Positions 1 through 11,270 of a DNA stretch of 64,000 nucleotides are shown in pieces. Source of the stretch: Laburnicola sp. R22_1 (Eukaryota > Ascomycota > Dothideomycetes > Pleosporales > Didymosphaeriaceae); NCBI GenBank assembly GCA_014281115.1, contig JACONQ010000010.1, positions 1,612,001-1,676,000 on the forward strand, written 5' to 3'. The first letter of the stretch is position 1. Every line of letters begins with the position of its first letter. Made by a program: the position numbers and the translations under genes. The notes beneath the pieces were generated by a model, which saw nothing but the letters and a program-made list of their open reading frames with translations, was not told where the DNA came from and did not search any database.

Positions 1-633
1 AGCATGAGACTTAAAGGTCTTAAAAGAGGACGAATGGCTTGGATGATGCTTGCCTGCTCTATGTATCAACTCGATGCTTTTGAGGGTAAAAAATAGGTGC
101 AGTTGATACTTTGTATCATATCGATACGCATATGCTCGAGAAATAGTGAGCCTCGTATGCTGAATGGCCATGAGCAAAATGTAACGTGTCAGTCGGGCTA
201 TTGATGTACTTCCGTTCGCGATGGGGTAGATATAAATATCTCTACTATGCCTCTCGATATCGAGGAAACGTATGCGATATGGCCGGCTGACGTCCCTCTT
301 GGTGAGAATAGCCTAATGAAAACGAATAAAAAATATCGAGGAAACGCTGCGAGTTGATAGCATGCGTGCTTATTACAGGATCAATCGCTGCAGGATGACC
401 AACTTGACCGATGCGACGAGTACTCCGAGAGGACGTTTGGACAATAAAACACGAGTAATTTAGGTGCATTACACGACGGCATGGCATAGCGAAGCATCAC
501 CCCAACGACAAGATGATCGAACTTTTAGGCACGGATAACATTGTAGCGACGGTCATGTATTCGACGTCCCCTGCCTCGAAACGAGTGGTAAATGACGGTA
601 CTGGTTTGTATTCAAGCTTTACTCATCACGCAC
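1..633. other. Intergenic, no gene recognised
   Basis: Only short overlapping frames without family motifs are present, including an 80-codon minus-strand frame at 245-487. A short sequence (TATCGAGGAAACG) occurs twice, near 255 and near 335. The stretch lies 3' of the sugar permease, so part of it is probably 3' UTR. Confidence 0.5.
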
Positions 634-2572
634 TTATGCAGTCGTATCCTTCTCAAACACCTCCGTCACACCCTGTGAACCATGCATGATAATCTGCGTC
701 TTGCTGAGCGACGTCTTGACAGGATTCTTAGCGCGGAAAATCTCAGAGAGTTCTTCCAGAGTGCGGCGACGAGTCTCGACGTAGAAGAAGTAGATGAATG
801 TGAACTCGAACAGGTCCCAGAAAATGAAGAGGAAGTAGTACTGTCGCACGAGTCAGTATGCATTTCATAGAAGTATTAAGCTCGAAGAATTGGGAATTGG
901 AGGGGGGACATACCTTCCAGCCAGCTCCCGCAAACGCAATGCCGGTAACGAAAGTGTTGTAGAAACCGGCAATGTTGACCCAGAAATTGTAAAAGGCCAT
1001 ACCCTTCGCACGGGATTCGTAGCGCAGACACTCGACGGGATACAGCTGTTGCAATGGAGTGTAACCAGCCGAGATGACGAATCCAAAGATGAACAGGAAA
1101 GCGATGATAGCCTTGGCCTGTCCAGGGCTCTTGATAAGCGGCGTTCCGCCCTCGTCGAGTTCTGGCTTGCCGTCTGGTCCGTTGATGAGGTTCGTGGCTA
1201 CAAGCGCACAGATGATACAGAAGATGCCCACGCACATGCCAGTCGAAACGAGCAGTTGCGGACGACGACCCCACTTGTCCGTGTAGATGGCGCCGAAGAT
1301 AGCGCCAGCGAATGAGACGACGTTCTGCATGCCGTTGAGCAGGAGACGTTTATGGTTGCTCGTAATACCTGCGCCTTGCAACATGGTAGGGTAGTAGTAG
1401 GATACGGGGCTATTGAACAGATCAGCTGCATGACCAACACTTTATAAGTTTAAAAATAATAAACCTATTTTTAGTTTTATAAAGGTATAAGGTAATATAA
1501 AAGTACACTTACCCGTTACCGGACCATTGTCCGAAGAAAGCCATAGTGAAGACTATCATGGTACGGTAGCGCTGTTCGCGTGAGTTGAAGAGCTCGCGGT
1601 AATCCCACCAGCGCTTGTCGGAACCGGTTACACTGATGTCTTCAACCATCTCCTTGTATTCGAGCTGGACGATGGGCGAGTCGCGACTGCCTTCTCCGTG
1701 GTACTTGGCCATGGTGTCGAGGGCCTCTTCGTGGCGGTCATTGGCAATGAGCCAACGTGGCGTCTCAGGGAGGAAAGGCGAGCAGATGAGGACGATGCCG
1801 GCGAAGACCATCTGGAGCCAAATAGGAATACGCCAAGACTGTGAACCTTCGATGGTAGAGGTGCCAAATGGGACGAAAGTTCTACCGACGGTCAGTGTGT
1901 GTTTCGCAAGTGGTGATTTAATCTTACCCCGGAATGCCTCCAACAAACCAGAATGTGTTGAAGATACCAGTCAGAACACCACGATAAGCCGGGTGAGCCA
2001 TCTCAGAGGCGTATGCTGGTCCTGCAGTCGACGTGAGAGCGACACCAAAGCCTAGGATAAAGCGGCCGCCCATGAATCCACCCAAGTTCGTGCTATTAGC
2101 CTGAACACAGGTACCGATTAGGATGATAGTACATCCAATAAACATTCCCCATTTGCGGCCCTTGTAGTCAGCGGCGGGTCCAGCGCAAAAGGACCCCACC
2201 AGATTACCAATGGTGTAAATTGCATAGACGATACCAGTCGACGGTGTTCCTTCGTTGACATCGAAGCCGAAGTAGCCTCGATATTGCGGGTAGCTGTTGA
2301 TGGCGCCCATCAAAGATCCATCGTAACCATTAATACACGAATTCAAGGTCGCAATGAGCAAGACTCCGTAAAGCTGTGTAAGGTAAGAACACGAACAGTG
2401 CGACCGCAAGACGTGCGAACCATACCTTGAACATGTGGCGTGTCCATGGCGAAACACCAGCTTTCGCAGTCGCATCTGCCAACGCGACATTCTGCACTTG
2501 CTGAATATTTGTCGAGCTCCCCCTTCGCTCCTCCTGAGATACACCCGCATCGCCCTTAGGTTCCGCAGACAT
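634..2572 (-). CDS. MFS sugar transporter (lactose/hexose permease type)
   Basis: This is a major facilitator superfamily sugar:H+ symporter of the plasma membrane. The model has five exons: 2572-2426, 2373-1928, 1881-1513, 1409-914 and 840-634. The four GT-AG introns are 52, 46, 103 and 73 nt, and the product is 554 residues. Family marks seen are GYDGSLMGAIN early in the protein, PETPRWLIAND after TM6, DKWGRRPQLL in the central loop, and VETRRRTLEELSEIF after TM12. The length is normal for the LAC12/cellodextrin-permease branch of fungal sugar porters. The start at 2572 (MSAEPKGD) gives a short polar N-terminus, and the next frame upstream is not supported. Substrate cannot be read from sequence. 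Class confidence is high; substrate is inference. Confidence 0.93.
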
Positions 2573-5282
2573 GATTGATAGAAGACAAAAACTTGACGAG
2601 ACGAGATCTGAGAGCCTTCCTCGATCCTGGAGCCCACTATTGAGCTCGAACCCTCTGTAGAACGAGGACCCGGGATGCGCATCTATTTATCTATTTAACT
2701 AGACACGGTGCCCCAGGATTTCATCTAATTCCATGAGCGTGAGGAGCTAGGCTAGGGTGAGCTGCAGCTCCTTGTCGGTTCAAGGGTCGAATAATCCGCC
2801 TAGGCGCAGGGATGCCGGGTATCAAGCAGCTCGCCTGACATGGGTCACTTTTGGGGAAAAGCTGGAGTAAGCTTTGGGGTCCCGCGACTAAGGTGATGAG
2901 CGGCTTTTGTGCTCGCCAACCAGGTCTTTCCATGCCCAAAGATGCATTGCTCATGGCCGCCCCTCCATGAGCTCTCGGGCGGGTAAAGGGATACTCTCTT
3001 CTAGTAACATTCTTCATGCCTGCAAATTCGAGGCGCGGTGTGCTCAGTTGCCTGCTGTAGTCGGCGTAGTTTTCATTGAAAGCTAAGCGATCGCTCTTGG
3101 TATAGCAGCATGATCTTCCCATAGACAGTCGAGCGGAGCGAGGAACACCGGCCCGGCCATCCATGATGTTGGCTCCTGCTGTATGCCATGATAGCGTGAG
3201 TCTCGGGTCGTCAACGGGAGCGGCCATGACACTTCACCAAGCTTTCAGACCAGGGCTTAACAATCGCGCCACCGGGCGTGTTCGGGCGAATGTGGGGATA
3301 GCGCCCGTTCTCGCCATCGTCGGTGCGGCGAGGTCAATAATAAAATGGAGGATCATGCGAGTCAGACGCTAGAAGCGAACACGTTAACGGAGACTAGGCT
3401 CCGCATCCCGAAACGATGTCGCACTCAGACTCCGCTCTGGCCACCGAAACTTTCTTTACGCGTCCTGTATATAAGCTCCTAGTCTGCGTCAATAAAAATC
3501 CATCAATGAAAGGTCCGACTAGATGCTCATACGAGCGTGAGAAGGGCCGTTTCATCGGACAGGACTACCCCTTGACAAAAATAACATGTCGACTCTCAGA
3601 TCTATGTGTGTGATATTTGGGAATATTGATTTGACCCTGACACGGACACGCATTCCGAAAACCCGGTTACTTCGTTGCAGCGTATCTAGACCCATTTGCT
3701 TCCTTCATCACCACCGTCGACATGGAAGTATACGAGAAGCACAATCTCTATCCATTACGCCGGTTTACTCGATCAATCTGGTCTCCGCAGCCTTGTTGAC
3801 AGTACTATGACTCAGGCCGCGATAAAGACATATGCCAGAGTCGCCTACTCAATATGCAGGACTTGCCGGTCTACATGTGCCCTACAAGCGCGGAAGTGCA
3901 TTCCATTGGACAAGACTCGCGCTACGGGTGTGGCACTGGTAAGAGGTACACATTGCTTCTGGGCCCTCTCTGGTAGATACAGTAACGCGTATGCTTGTCC
4001 CGCATAGAAGACCATGCCACCTTCTCGAAGTGTTCCATGCAGATGATCCGGTTTCGCGCCGTTCCCGTGGGCCGGGTCACGCGTCCTGACTCCTGTCAGT
4101 TGTACGCTAAAAGCTTTCGTTTCGTTTCGCAATAATGAACTTCTGCTGGTAGATCTTGCATGATGGAGAAAAACCCATATTTTGCGCTGGAAAATGTTGA
4201 ACGCTGACCCCGCCTCGGTTGCACGTCTGTGCTGTTGTTCAAATCTAGTGCTGCGAACGCCGCAATATGCAGCTTACTTGCAGAGCGCTTGGCTATAGTA
4301 GATCCTCGGACGACAGCCAAATACAGGCCGACTTTCTTGCCGAATGCGCAGGTCCTTATCTTCGCGGCATTTTCATGGAACGAAGTACTTTCATTTTCCA
4401 ACCTATAGGATGAACGCAAACAAAATGCTACGATGTGCGCAAGATAGTACAGAAGGATCGCTTCGCCAATATCCTCGAAAGGCTACCTTCAAGGTATCCC
4501 TCAGCCGAGGCGTGACAGCTGCCCGGGAGCTAACGGCAGGCACGCATTTAATTGTCATGTAGATTGGGTGTCTAGTTGGTGGAAAGGGCTACGGAGCGAA
4601 TGAACCCAAATTGCGTAAATGAACAGTTAAATGCGCGAGTATAAGCCGTGGTTCAGCTAAGGTATATGCTGAAAGACTGCAACGAGAAATCGGACCAGCC
4701 AGAAAAATTGTGGTCGTCATCGCTATTGACGTATGGTGGATCTCCAGACGAAAAGTCATCCGAGCTAATGGAAGCGACGAGAGGTATCAAATACGCAAAA
4801 CCAAATAGGCGATAGCACTCGCCTGTGGGTCTGTTGGATTGTTATCATCTGATTCTGTTCTAGATTGCTATTTGCTGTTTGAGATAGAAGGTATTTAAGT
4901 ACCTTGTTGCACCTTAGTTAAAATGTAACCTTTACGTTTCCTTTCACACTATATGCTTTCAAATCTACCTTACAAGAGGGTTGAAGAGCCAAGGTGCGGA
5001 AGTAGGGGGGGAAACCGCACCATTTATCGTACTCGGGATTATACGCCTCCGGAACCAGAAAACGATCCCCTTGTTGAACCGGTATATTTGCTATTCAAAT
5101 GAAACACAGAAGCCTATTCATAAATTCGAGGAAGGACGGGCCCATTGCTTTCGTGATGAACATATTGCATCCTGGGAAGAGAGTGACAAGATCTTGCGAC
5201 GAGACACTCAAGGCACACATTCGGTACGAATCGATTTTCGTCCCTGTGGTTTTGATCTCCATTCTCAATCCTTCATGGGACT
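2573..5282. other. Long intergenic region, no gene recognised
   Basis: Frames in this 2.7-kb stretch (for example 2721-3227 on the minus strand and 4981-5463 on the plus strand) overlap each other and carry no recognisable domain. The last ~200 bases (5095-5282) appear to hold out-of-frame remains of the HET gene's C-terminus. Confidence 0.45.
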
Positions 5283-6858
5283 TTACCCTAGCCGTCGCCC
5301 AAATGTGGGAGCAATCATGTGCAAAACCCAACGAAGCATCATCGAAAAGGCTTCGGCATTTTCCAAAAACTCAGGCCAATGTAATTTTGCATATATAGTG
5401 TTCCTTAATGCATTATTATCGAGACAAGGCCAAACTCCGTGTGGAGTTTCGAGTTGGTTGTAGATCGCTTGAGAGGGCCAGTCTCCAGCCCTGGGTAAAC
5501 GCTCCTCATGGAAGACATACGCGGAAAGACATATGCTGATATGTTTCTCATCCGTCATAAAGAAAGAGTCCAAGTTTCCACCAAGTCTCCTATGCAAACT
5601 TGGATGCCTTGCGACACTCCAGTCAGGTACCCAGGTCGGAAGTGCGAGCTTTGACTGAGGGTTTCGCAATGCCGCCGATGCAAATATATCGAGTCCATAT
5701 CCTGAGTCGATGCAAGAGGCCGCAAACATCCAAAAGATCGTTTCGCAGGGCAATGATACATCGAGCACTAGAGGAATTTTATCGGAGCTGCGTCTTACGA
5801 ATCCCTTGCCGCAAGAGATTTTTGACACGCTGTTCCAATAGTCCGGATGTGCCCATGAACAAGGCAGCCTTTTCACGTCGGGGGCGAGCTTGTGTATCGC
5901 GAATAAGCAATCTTTGGGATCTGCGCAGTTCGAGTGTTCGAATGTGTCCATTAATTCAAGAAGACTCAGTTGGGAATCAGATGAGTCTTCATCATACAGT
6001 AGCCCCCTTTGCACCTGTGCTTACCACAGGGCGATGAGAGTATATACGGCCCGTAAAGAAGCCGGGAGAATGATGTGCCCCCCGGAACAAGACTTTGGTG
6101 TATTTGAGTGCCGTTATGAATCGTGTCCAGGTTAATTCAGTTTCCCCGCAAAATAGGATGACGTCCGGATTGGAAGCTACTTCCTGTATGATCCATCTGC
6201 AACTGAAATAGGGCCGGCTGACTATAGCAATGGTGGAAGCTTCGAGCTCACTCTTGATGTCCAATAGAGTCTTGTTCTCGGGTATAACTGATCCAAGTCC
6301 TCGTGAGACTCAACGGAGCCGTCGTATAGCGTCTTCCTCGACTTGGTCACCTCCGAGCCACACAAGCATGCGCTTTGCGGCTTTATATATCTCTCTCATC
6401 AGGGAGATCTGCTCACTTTTCTCAGCATCATCGCTCTGGTTGATGCAAACTGCATCAGCCCAAAGATTCCGAACATGTACTGCGTCTCGAAATCTGCGTA
6501 AGGCAAAGTCTAGATTTAACGTGATTGATGTTGTCGTATTGTCGTCTAAGGACCACAGTCGATGTGCTGAGATTGACTTGCCCCATGTATAAGATATGGC
6601 TTCATACTGGTCTTGTAGCTCTTGTAGGGACGCATTTTCGAAGGAAAAGCGTAGTGGTGCACTGCGATCGGAAGAAGGTTGTAGTCTCAGAATCCGAATA
6701 TGTCTGCTCGACTCAAGTGGACCGTATGTAAGAGATGTGGGCTGCATTATCGGCGGATCGGCAGAGCAAGATTCTTCCGATTCGGAATGAAGAGGTAGGC
6801 TAGCAGCCGGCGCAGCGTGTTGCGGATCTTGCTGCTTGGTATCCATGTTCGGCCTCAA
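5283..6858 (-). pseudogene. HET-domain (heterokaryon incompatibility) gene, probably decayed
   Basis: HET proteins trigger incompatibility-type cell death after fusion of unlike hyphae. Clear HET marks lie in order on the minus strand: YEAISYTWG and LWADAVCINQSDD in 6858-6310, RPYFSCRWIIQEV in 6264-5992, and LLELMDTFEHSNCADPKDC in 6014-5283. They do not form one frame. An in-frame TGA sits at 6312-6310 and the frame shifts near 6014. A LVTLFPGC motif, typical of HET C-terminal regions, lies in yet another frame at 5331-5095. A 63-nt intron (6350-6288, GTGACC...CAG) and a 61-nt intron (6047-5987, GTATAT...AAG) could bridge the first two breaks, but both have weak signals. I found no splice solution for the third. 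The HET assignment is secure; pseudogene status is an inference that transcript data could overturn. Confidence 0.6.
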
Positions 6859-7642
6859 CGGTTGCTTTGGTAACTGCCTACGAAAAGGCCGTGCTGCGAC
6901 TCGACCGCAATGGGCTGAGACGCATACTACTGTTAACGGGTCCGAGGGTTGTGTTGGAGAACCAGTGGGCTAGTCAGTAACGAAGCTGAATCCTGATGGC
7001 CAAAATCTGTGTCGTTATCTACAGATATGTTGACATTGCGGGATGCGGGGCTGAAGCTGAGGCGTTCACTGGTCGGTCGCATCTAAAATCACCCTCGCTT
7101 AATCCGACCAATGCTTACCAATGATCTCGCGAGGAAGCCGTGATTCCTTTCTTCTATGTATAGTAGGATATTCGAAAAGATAGGCATTTCGTCGATAATG
7201 ATTTTAGACGGGTGCACAGTGACAGACGGATCGCAGTGAATTTCGACAGGAGATAATACGAAGCAATGGCTGTTCAGTGCTGTGAACCGTGTTCCCAGCT
7301 AGCCATTAATCTTATTCGTTGTGGGCTGTTTATGACTCTCGGCAGCTGTATGCTTCCATCTCTTTTACTACTTCCAAGCAGCAGCCTCCGACCGCTCTGC
7401 TGGGACCAAAACCCATATGTCTGACTCAACCTGTCAAGTTGGAGAGCTAAGAGCCATAATTCCGTTCGTGCTATCGGCATCGTCTCCATCGAACACACCG
7501 ATCGGTACGCAGCGATCTTGGGCTGCAGTGCACTCAGATCCAGCGAGGTCGTGAGTCGCGTCGCACATACGTATCGGATACCGCTAGTCGAGCTCCCCAG
7601 CGTCCAGCAGCCATGTAAACCTCGTGTAACGATTCGCAATGT
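6859..7642. other. Intergenic, no gene recognised
   Basis: This stretch lies between the HET-domain locus and the 3' end of the HYPK-like gene. A 121-codon minus-strand frame at 7274-7639 has no recognisable motif. Confidence 0.5.
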
Positions 7643-8066
7643 TCAAGCAAAGGCTGGGGTAATGAAGCTCATGATGGCCTTCAAGGCATCACCGTCGTTT
7701 GCACGTAGAAGCTCTGTAGCTTTCTGTTTCGGGAGTTCCAGTTCCGATACCTGAGCTCGCATCAGTCTGAGATTTCTCAAACATCTCATTGCGAACAGTA
7801 AATCGGCATACCAGCAACGTAACGTCCGCAGGGTTAATTTTGACCGCCTTTTTCTGAACCTCTCCACCCTTGTCCTGTACACTCAAGTTCTTCATCGCTT
7901 CGCCCAGGGCCTTTGTGTCCACATCCTTCTTCCCCGCCGCTTCATCTTCCTGCGCGTCGAGCGAGGAGAGCGCGGCAGCAGCTTTGCGGTCTTCAGCGCT
8001 GCCCGTGGGAGCCTGCGGCTCTGATGCGCCTTCCTGGATGTTGGACGGTTGAGGTTCTTCGGCCAT
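7643..8066 (-). CDS. HYPK-like NAC/UBA-domain protein
   Basis: HYPK is a small ribosome-associated partner of the NatA N-terminal acetyltransferase that binds and tunes Naa10/Naa15. Two exons (8066-7812 and 7750-7643) flank a 61-nt GT-AG intron and encode 120 residues. The start gives MAEEPQPSN. A low-complexity acidic N-terminal half is followed by a basic helix (VQKKAVKINPADVTLLV) and a C-terminal UBA-like domain (VSELELPKQKATELLRANDG, residues ~85-120). This layout and length match animal and fungal HYPK. The splice joins ADVTLL to VSELEL exactly within the conserved motif, which supports the intron. The gene is divergent from the DAHP synthase gene, 582 bp apart. Confidence 0.88.
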
Positions 8067-8648
8067 GGCGGTGAGATGGTTCAGGAGAGGCGCGGGGTTG
8101 GCGTGGGATGGAAGACGAGGGTGCAAATGCAGAATCCACGGGTAGCTTCCAAGGTTCACATCAGTGGGTCGGAGGATGATGGTGGGCTGCCAAGAGTTCG
8201 GGGAATGTGTGGGGCAAGTGCAGGCTCGGTTATTCAAGCCAGGATGTGTGGCCTCTTTCGCATCATTCGAGCGGTAGGAGTCACTCACGACTTTACTTCT
8301 GCGACTGGTTCAACGGTATTTACAACGGATCGAATTCACGGTACGTACTATGTAATCTCTTGTTCAGCTTCACTCAATGCCATGTGTGCGACTTCCGTCC
8401 AGCTTCAACGTCCAAGAGGCATGGGACTTACGACCACGTGAACGAGCACCATTTCGTATACTAATGCTGACGTGTTCAGATCCATCTTGTTAATATATAG
8501 TTGCCGCATTCCACTGTGTGCTAGGTACTGGGTTTTAGTGCCTCCTGTTTTACTCCTCTCTGTGTATGGTGCGGACTCGACCTTGGTTAGAATCTCCACA
8601 CGACGAAGATCTTCAATAGTTGCCGCATTCGTCACCCTTATACTCATA
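8067..8648. other. Divergent promoter region, HYPK-like / DAHP synthase
   Basis: This stretch separates two start codons on opposite strands and must hold both promoters. GGAGTCA near 8276-8282 is one mismatch from the CPC1/Gcn4 consensus TGASTCA, and a CACGTG lies near 8435. Neither is more than suggestive. Confidence 0.4.
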
Positions 8649-10127
8649 ATGGGTTCAAAAACAGAATGGTCACCTTCTTGTAAGTGCACTCTCAAACTCG
8701 CACACAATTGCTAACGTGCTTAGCGTGGCAATCAAAGCCTATAAAACAAATAGTCACATATGAAGATCAGACAGCCGTGTCAGCCGCTTTGTCGAAACTG
8801 TCGAGCCTGCCACCCATCGTCAACCCCACGGAAATCGTCAAGCTAAAGTCCAGCCTACGGGATGCGGCACTGGGCAAAGCCTTCCTCCTCCAGGGAGGCG
8901 ACTGCGCAGAGCTCTTCTCTTACTGCACAGATAATCCGATTGATGCAAAGATCAAGCTGCTACTTCAGATGAGTTTAGTCCTCATTTGGGGTTCGAACAA
9001 GCCTGTCATTCGTATTGGTCGCATGGCAGGTCAGTACGCCAAGCCTCGGTCAAGCCCTACGGAGATGGTGGACGGCAAAGAGATCCCAAGCTTCCGCGGC
9101 GACATACTAAATGGTTTCGATCCCGCTCATCGACGTGTGGATCCGGACAGACTAGTCACCGCGTACTTTCACTCTGCTACAACACTGAACTACATCCGTG
9201 GACAACTGTCGAGCGGCATCGCCGACTTGCATAATCCGCTGGACTGGGATTTGGGCCACGTTCAGGACAAGGGGCTGCAGGAGAAATATTCAAGAATTGT
9301 ATCGAACATTTCAGAGTCACTTCGTTTCATGAGGACAATAGGCGCAGACACGTCAGGCCAATTGCAAACGGTTGATCTCTATACCAGTCACGAGGGTCTT
9401 GTACTGGAATACGAGCAAAGCTTGACACGAAGACTTAGACATCCTACTGGCTATCAAGCGGCTCAATCCCCTGATGGCAAGGGATGGTATAACACGTCCG
9501 CTCACTTCATATGGATCGGGGACCGTACGAGACAGATCGATGGGGGCCATGTGGAGTATTTCCGCGGTATCGAGAACCCTATCGGCATCAAGGTGGGCCC
9601 GTCGATGAAGAACGATGAGCTGGTCGAACTGCTCGATATTGTGAATCCGAATAAGGAGGTCGGCAAAGTCACTCTGATCACTCGATACGGGAAGGACAAG
9701 GTTGAGTCTATGCTGGGCCCGCACATTGAAGCGGTTAAGGGTAGTGGGCACATTGTTGTCTGGCAGTGCGATCCGATGCATGGGCAAGTCAAACACGCAC
9801 AACATCATTCTTTCTAGATGCTAACGAGTATACAGAAACACACACAGCACACCAACAGGCATCAAGACGCGGTCTTTCAATAGCATCTTCTCTGAGCTCT
9901 CTTCAGCCCTGAAGATTCACAAGCAGCACGGCTCTTTCCTCGGCGGAATGCACCTTGAGTTGACCGGCGATGCAGTCACGGAGTGCACGGGTGGAAGTGA
10001 AGGACTAGAGGAGGAGGATCTCAGCTTGAACTACACGTCTTACTGCGATCCTAGGCTGAACGAAAAGCAGTCTCTGGAGCTAGCATTCCTTGTTGCAGGC
10101 CACTACCGCGAGGATAGTGCGCTATGA
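8649..10127 (+). CDS. Class II 3-deoxy-D-arabino-heptulosonate-7-phosphate (DAHP) synthase
   Basis: The enzyme condenses phosphoenolpyruvate and erythrose 4-phosphate, the first step of the shikimate pathway to aromatic amino acids. Three exons (8649-8679, 8724-9783, 9836-10127) give 460 residues. A tiny first exon encodes MGSKTEWSPS and joins WQSKPIKQIVTYED. Class II motifs follow in order: LLQGGDCAE, IGRMAGQYAKPRS, GDILNGFDP, TSHEGLVLEYE, RTRQIDGGHVEYFRG, WQCDPMHGNT and GGMHLELTGDAVTECTGG. The second intron (9784-9835) starts with GC rather than GT (GCAAGT...CTAACG...ACAG). Only that choice yields the invariant MHGNT. The plant-like class II type is known in ascomycetes, the Trp-sensitive isozyme of Neurospora being one. 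The product is probably cytosolic, since no targeting peptide is visible. Confidence 0.96.
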
Positions 10128-10371
10128 GTGAAGGTATGGCACAGTTCACGGGCCTGTAGATGTCGTGGCGTTGTAATACCATCAAAAGTATTTGCTTTCT
10201 CAGGAGGACTTGGCTGCGATAAAACACCGTAGACTTGTCCTGTACTTACTGTCCGGGGCCCTCCCCTTGCACGTGATTCTGATTGGCCGCCATGGCCCAA
10301 GCTCCAACAATTCAAGCTCTGACGTTGAGCGATATTCCAACAACTCGTCTACCACTATTCCATACCTGAAC

Positions 10372-11028
10372 ATGGGCTCCTCGGCCTCGAAAGGTGCCCG
10401 TACGGCAAGCGCAAGCGTTCGCAAATTCCCTACTCGCTCTCCGACTTCCACAACTCGTTCTCCAGCATCCGCGGCCCCTCCCACGCATTCCGCGCACGTC
10501 GGGCCTACGGTACATCCACCGCCCCAGGCGAGCGCAACGAAGACAAAAGGTAAGATTATACGTCGAATTTCTAGAGTCTAGTCTGACATTGGAGAAGCAA
10601 TTGACCTCGACGCTCGCGATCCCGCCTTCGCCTCCCGCCTCAATTCTCTCGGCGCCGTACAGCCAAACCCGCATTATTCGCCCACGTCGACGTCTTCTCT
10701 CGATCCTCAACGCAATACATCCTCCACATTACCTTCAGACATGATGACTGAAATGCCCCACTCAGCGTTTCCCGATCCGCGCGATAACCCGGCTTTGAGG
10801 GTGCTTGAAGCGAGACAAAGAATCCAAGATGAGGCAGACGACGAGCTCAGCAATGTCGGCAGGAGGAACTTTCAAGGGCGAAAGTATGTGGATGCCGGTG
10901 TTCTGACATTGGCCTTGATGAGGCGGCAACGAGGCGAACCGGATGCGCGTATTGAAGAAGCGCTCGGGATCAAGAAGGGGAGGTTGAGCACACTGGGAAC
11001 AGGAATTGTACAATCAATTTCTAACTAA
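10372..11028 (+). CDS. Uncharacterised protein with C-terminal helix-turn-helix-like domain
   Basis: Two exons (10372-10549 and 10598-11028) with a 48-nt GT-AG intron give 202 residues. The chosen start yields MGSSASKG, which fits the N-myristoylation pattern MGxxxS. Residues ~5-120 are Ser/Thr/Pro-rich and probably disordered. Residues ~125-200 are well structured: a helix (ALRVLEARQRIQDEADDEL), then GRKYVDAGVLTLALMRRQRG and an HTH-like segment (ARIEEALGIKKGRLSTLG). Similar fungal proteins are, as I recall, annotated only as HTH-domain proteins. No function can be stated. The gene starts 244 bp after the DAHP synthase stop, on the same strand. The exon junction restores frame cleanly (KTKAIDLDARDPAF), which supports the model. 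Confidence 0.72.
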
Positions 11029-11270
11029 TTCTTGGAGCTATGCGCCAGACACGGTCTCCGACTTTTTTGAGGCACCCCACGATCCAATGCTGGATCTATG
11101 GTGACATGGGTCGTGATCAAACTCCGGGTCCGATTGCCAGAAACCCTACCAAAGGAAAGACAAAACCAACCAGAAAAATAAGCAAACCATCCATATCTAA
11201 TAGCGATGGGTCCTGCGTATGCAAAAACACTCCATATCCATGCGTCCGTTTCCCATAAAAATACCGCCAC

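Noticed and set aside
2721..3227. 168-codon minus-strand frame
   Set aside because: No motif, no good start context and no neighbouring exon that would extend it.
5244..5286. Third intron to rescue the HET gene C-terminus
   Set aside because: The 43-nt GTAAAG...CAG candidate leaves the downstream motif out of frame.
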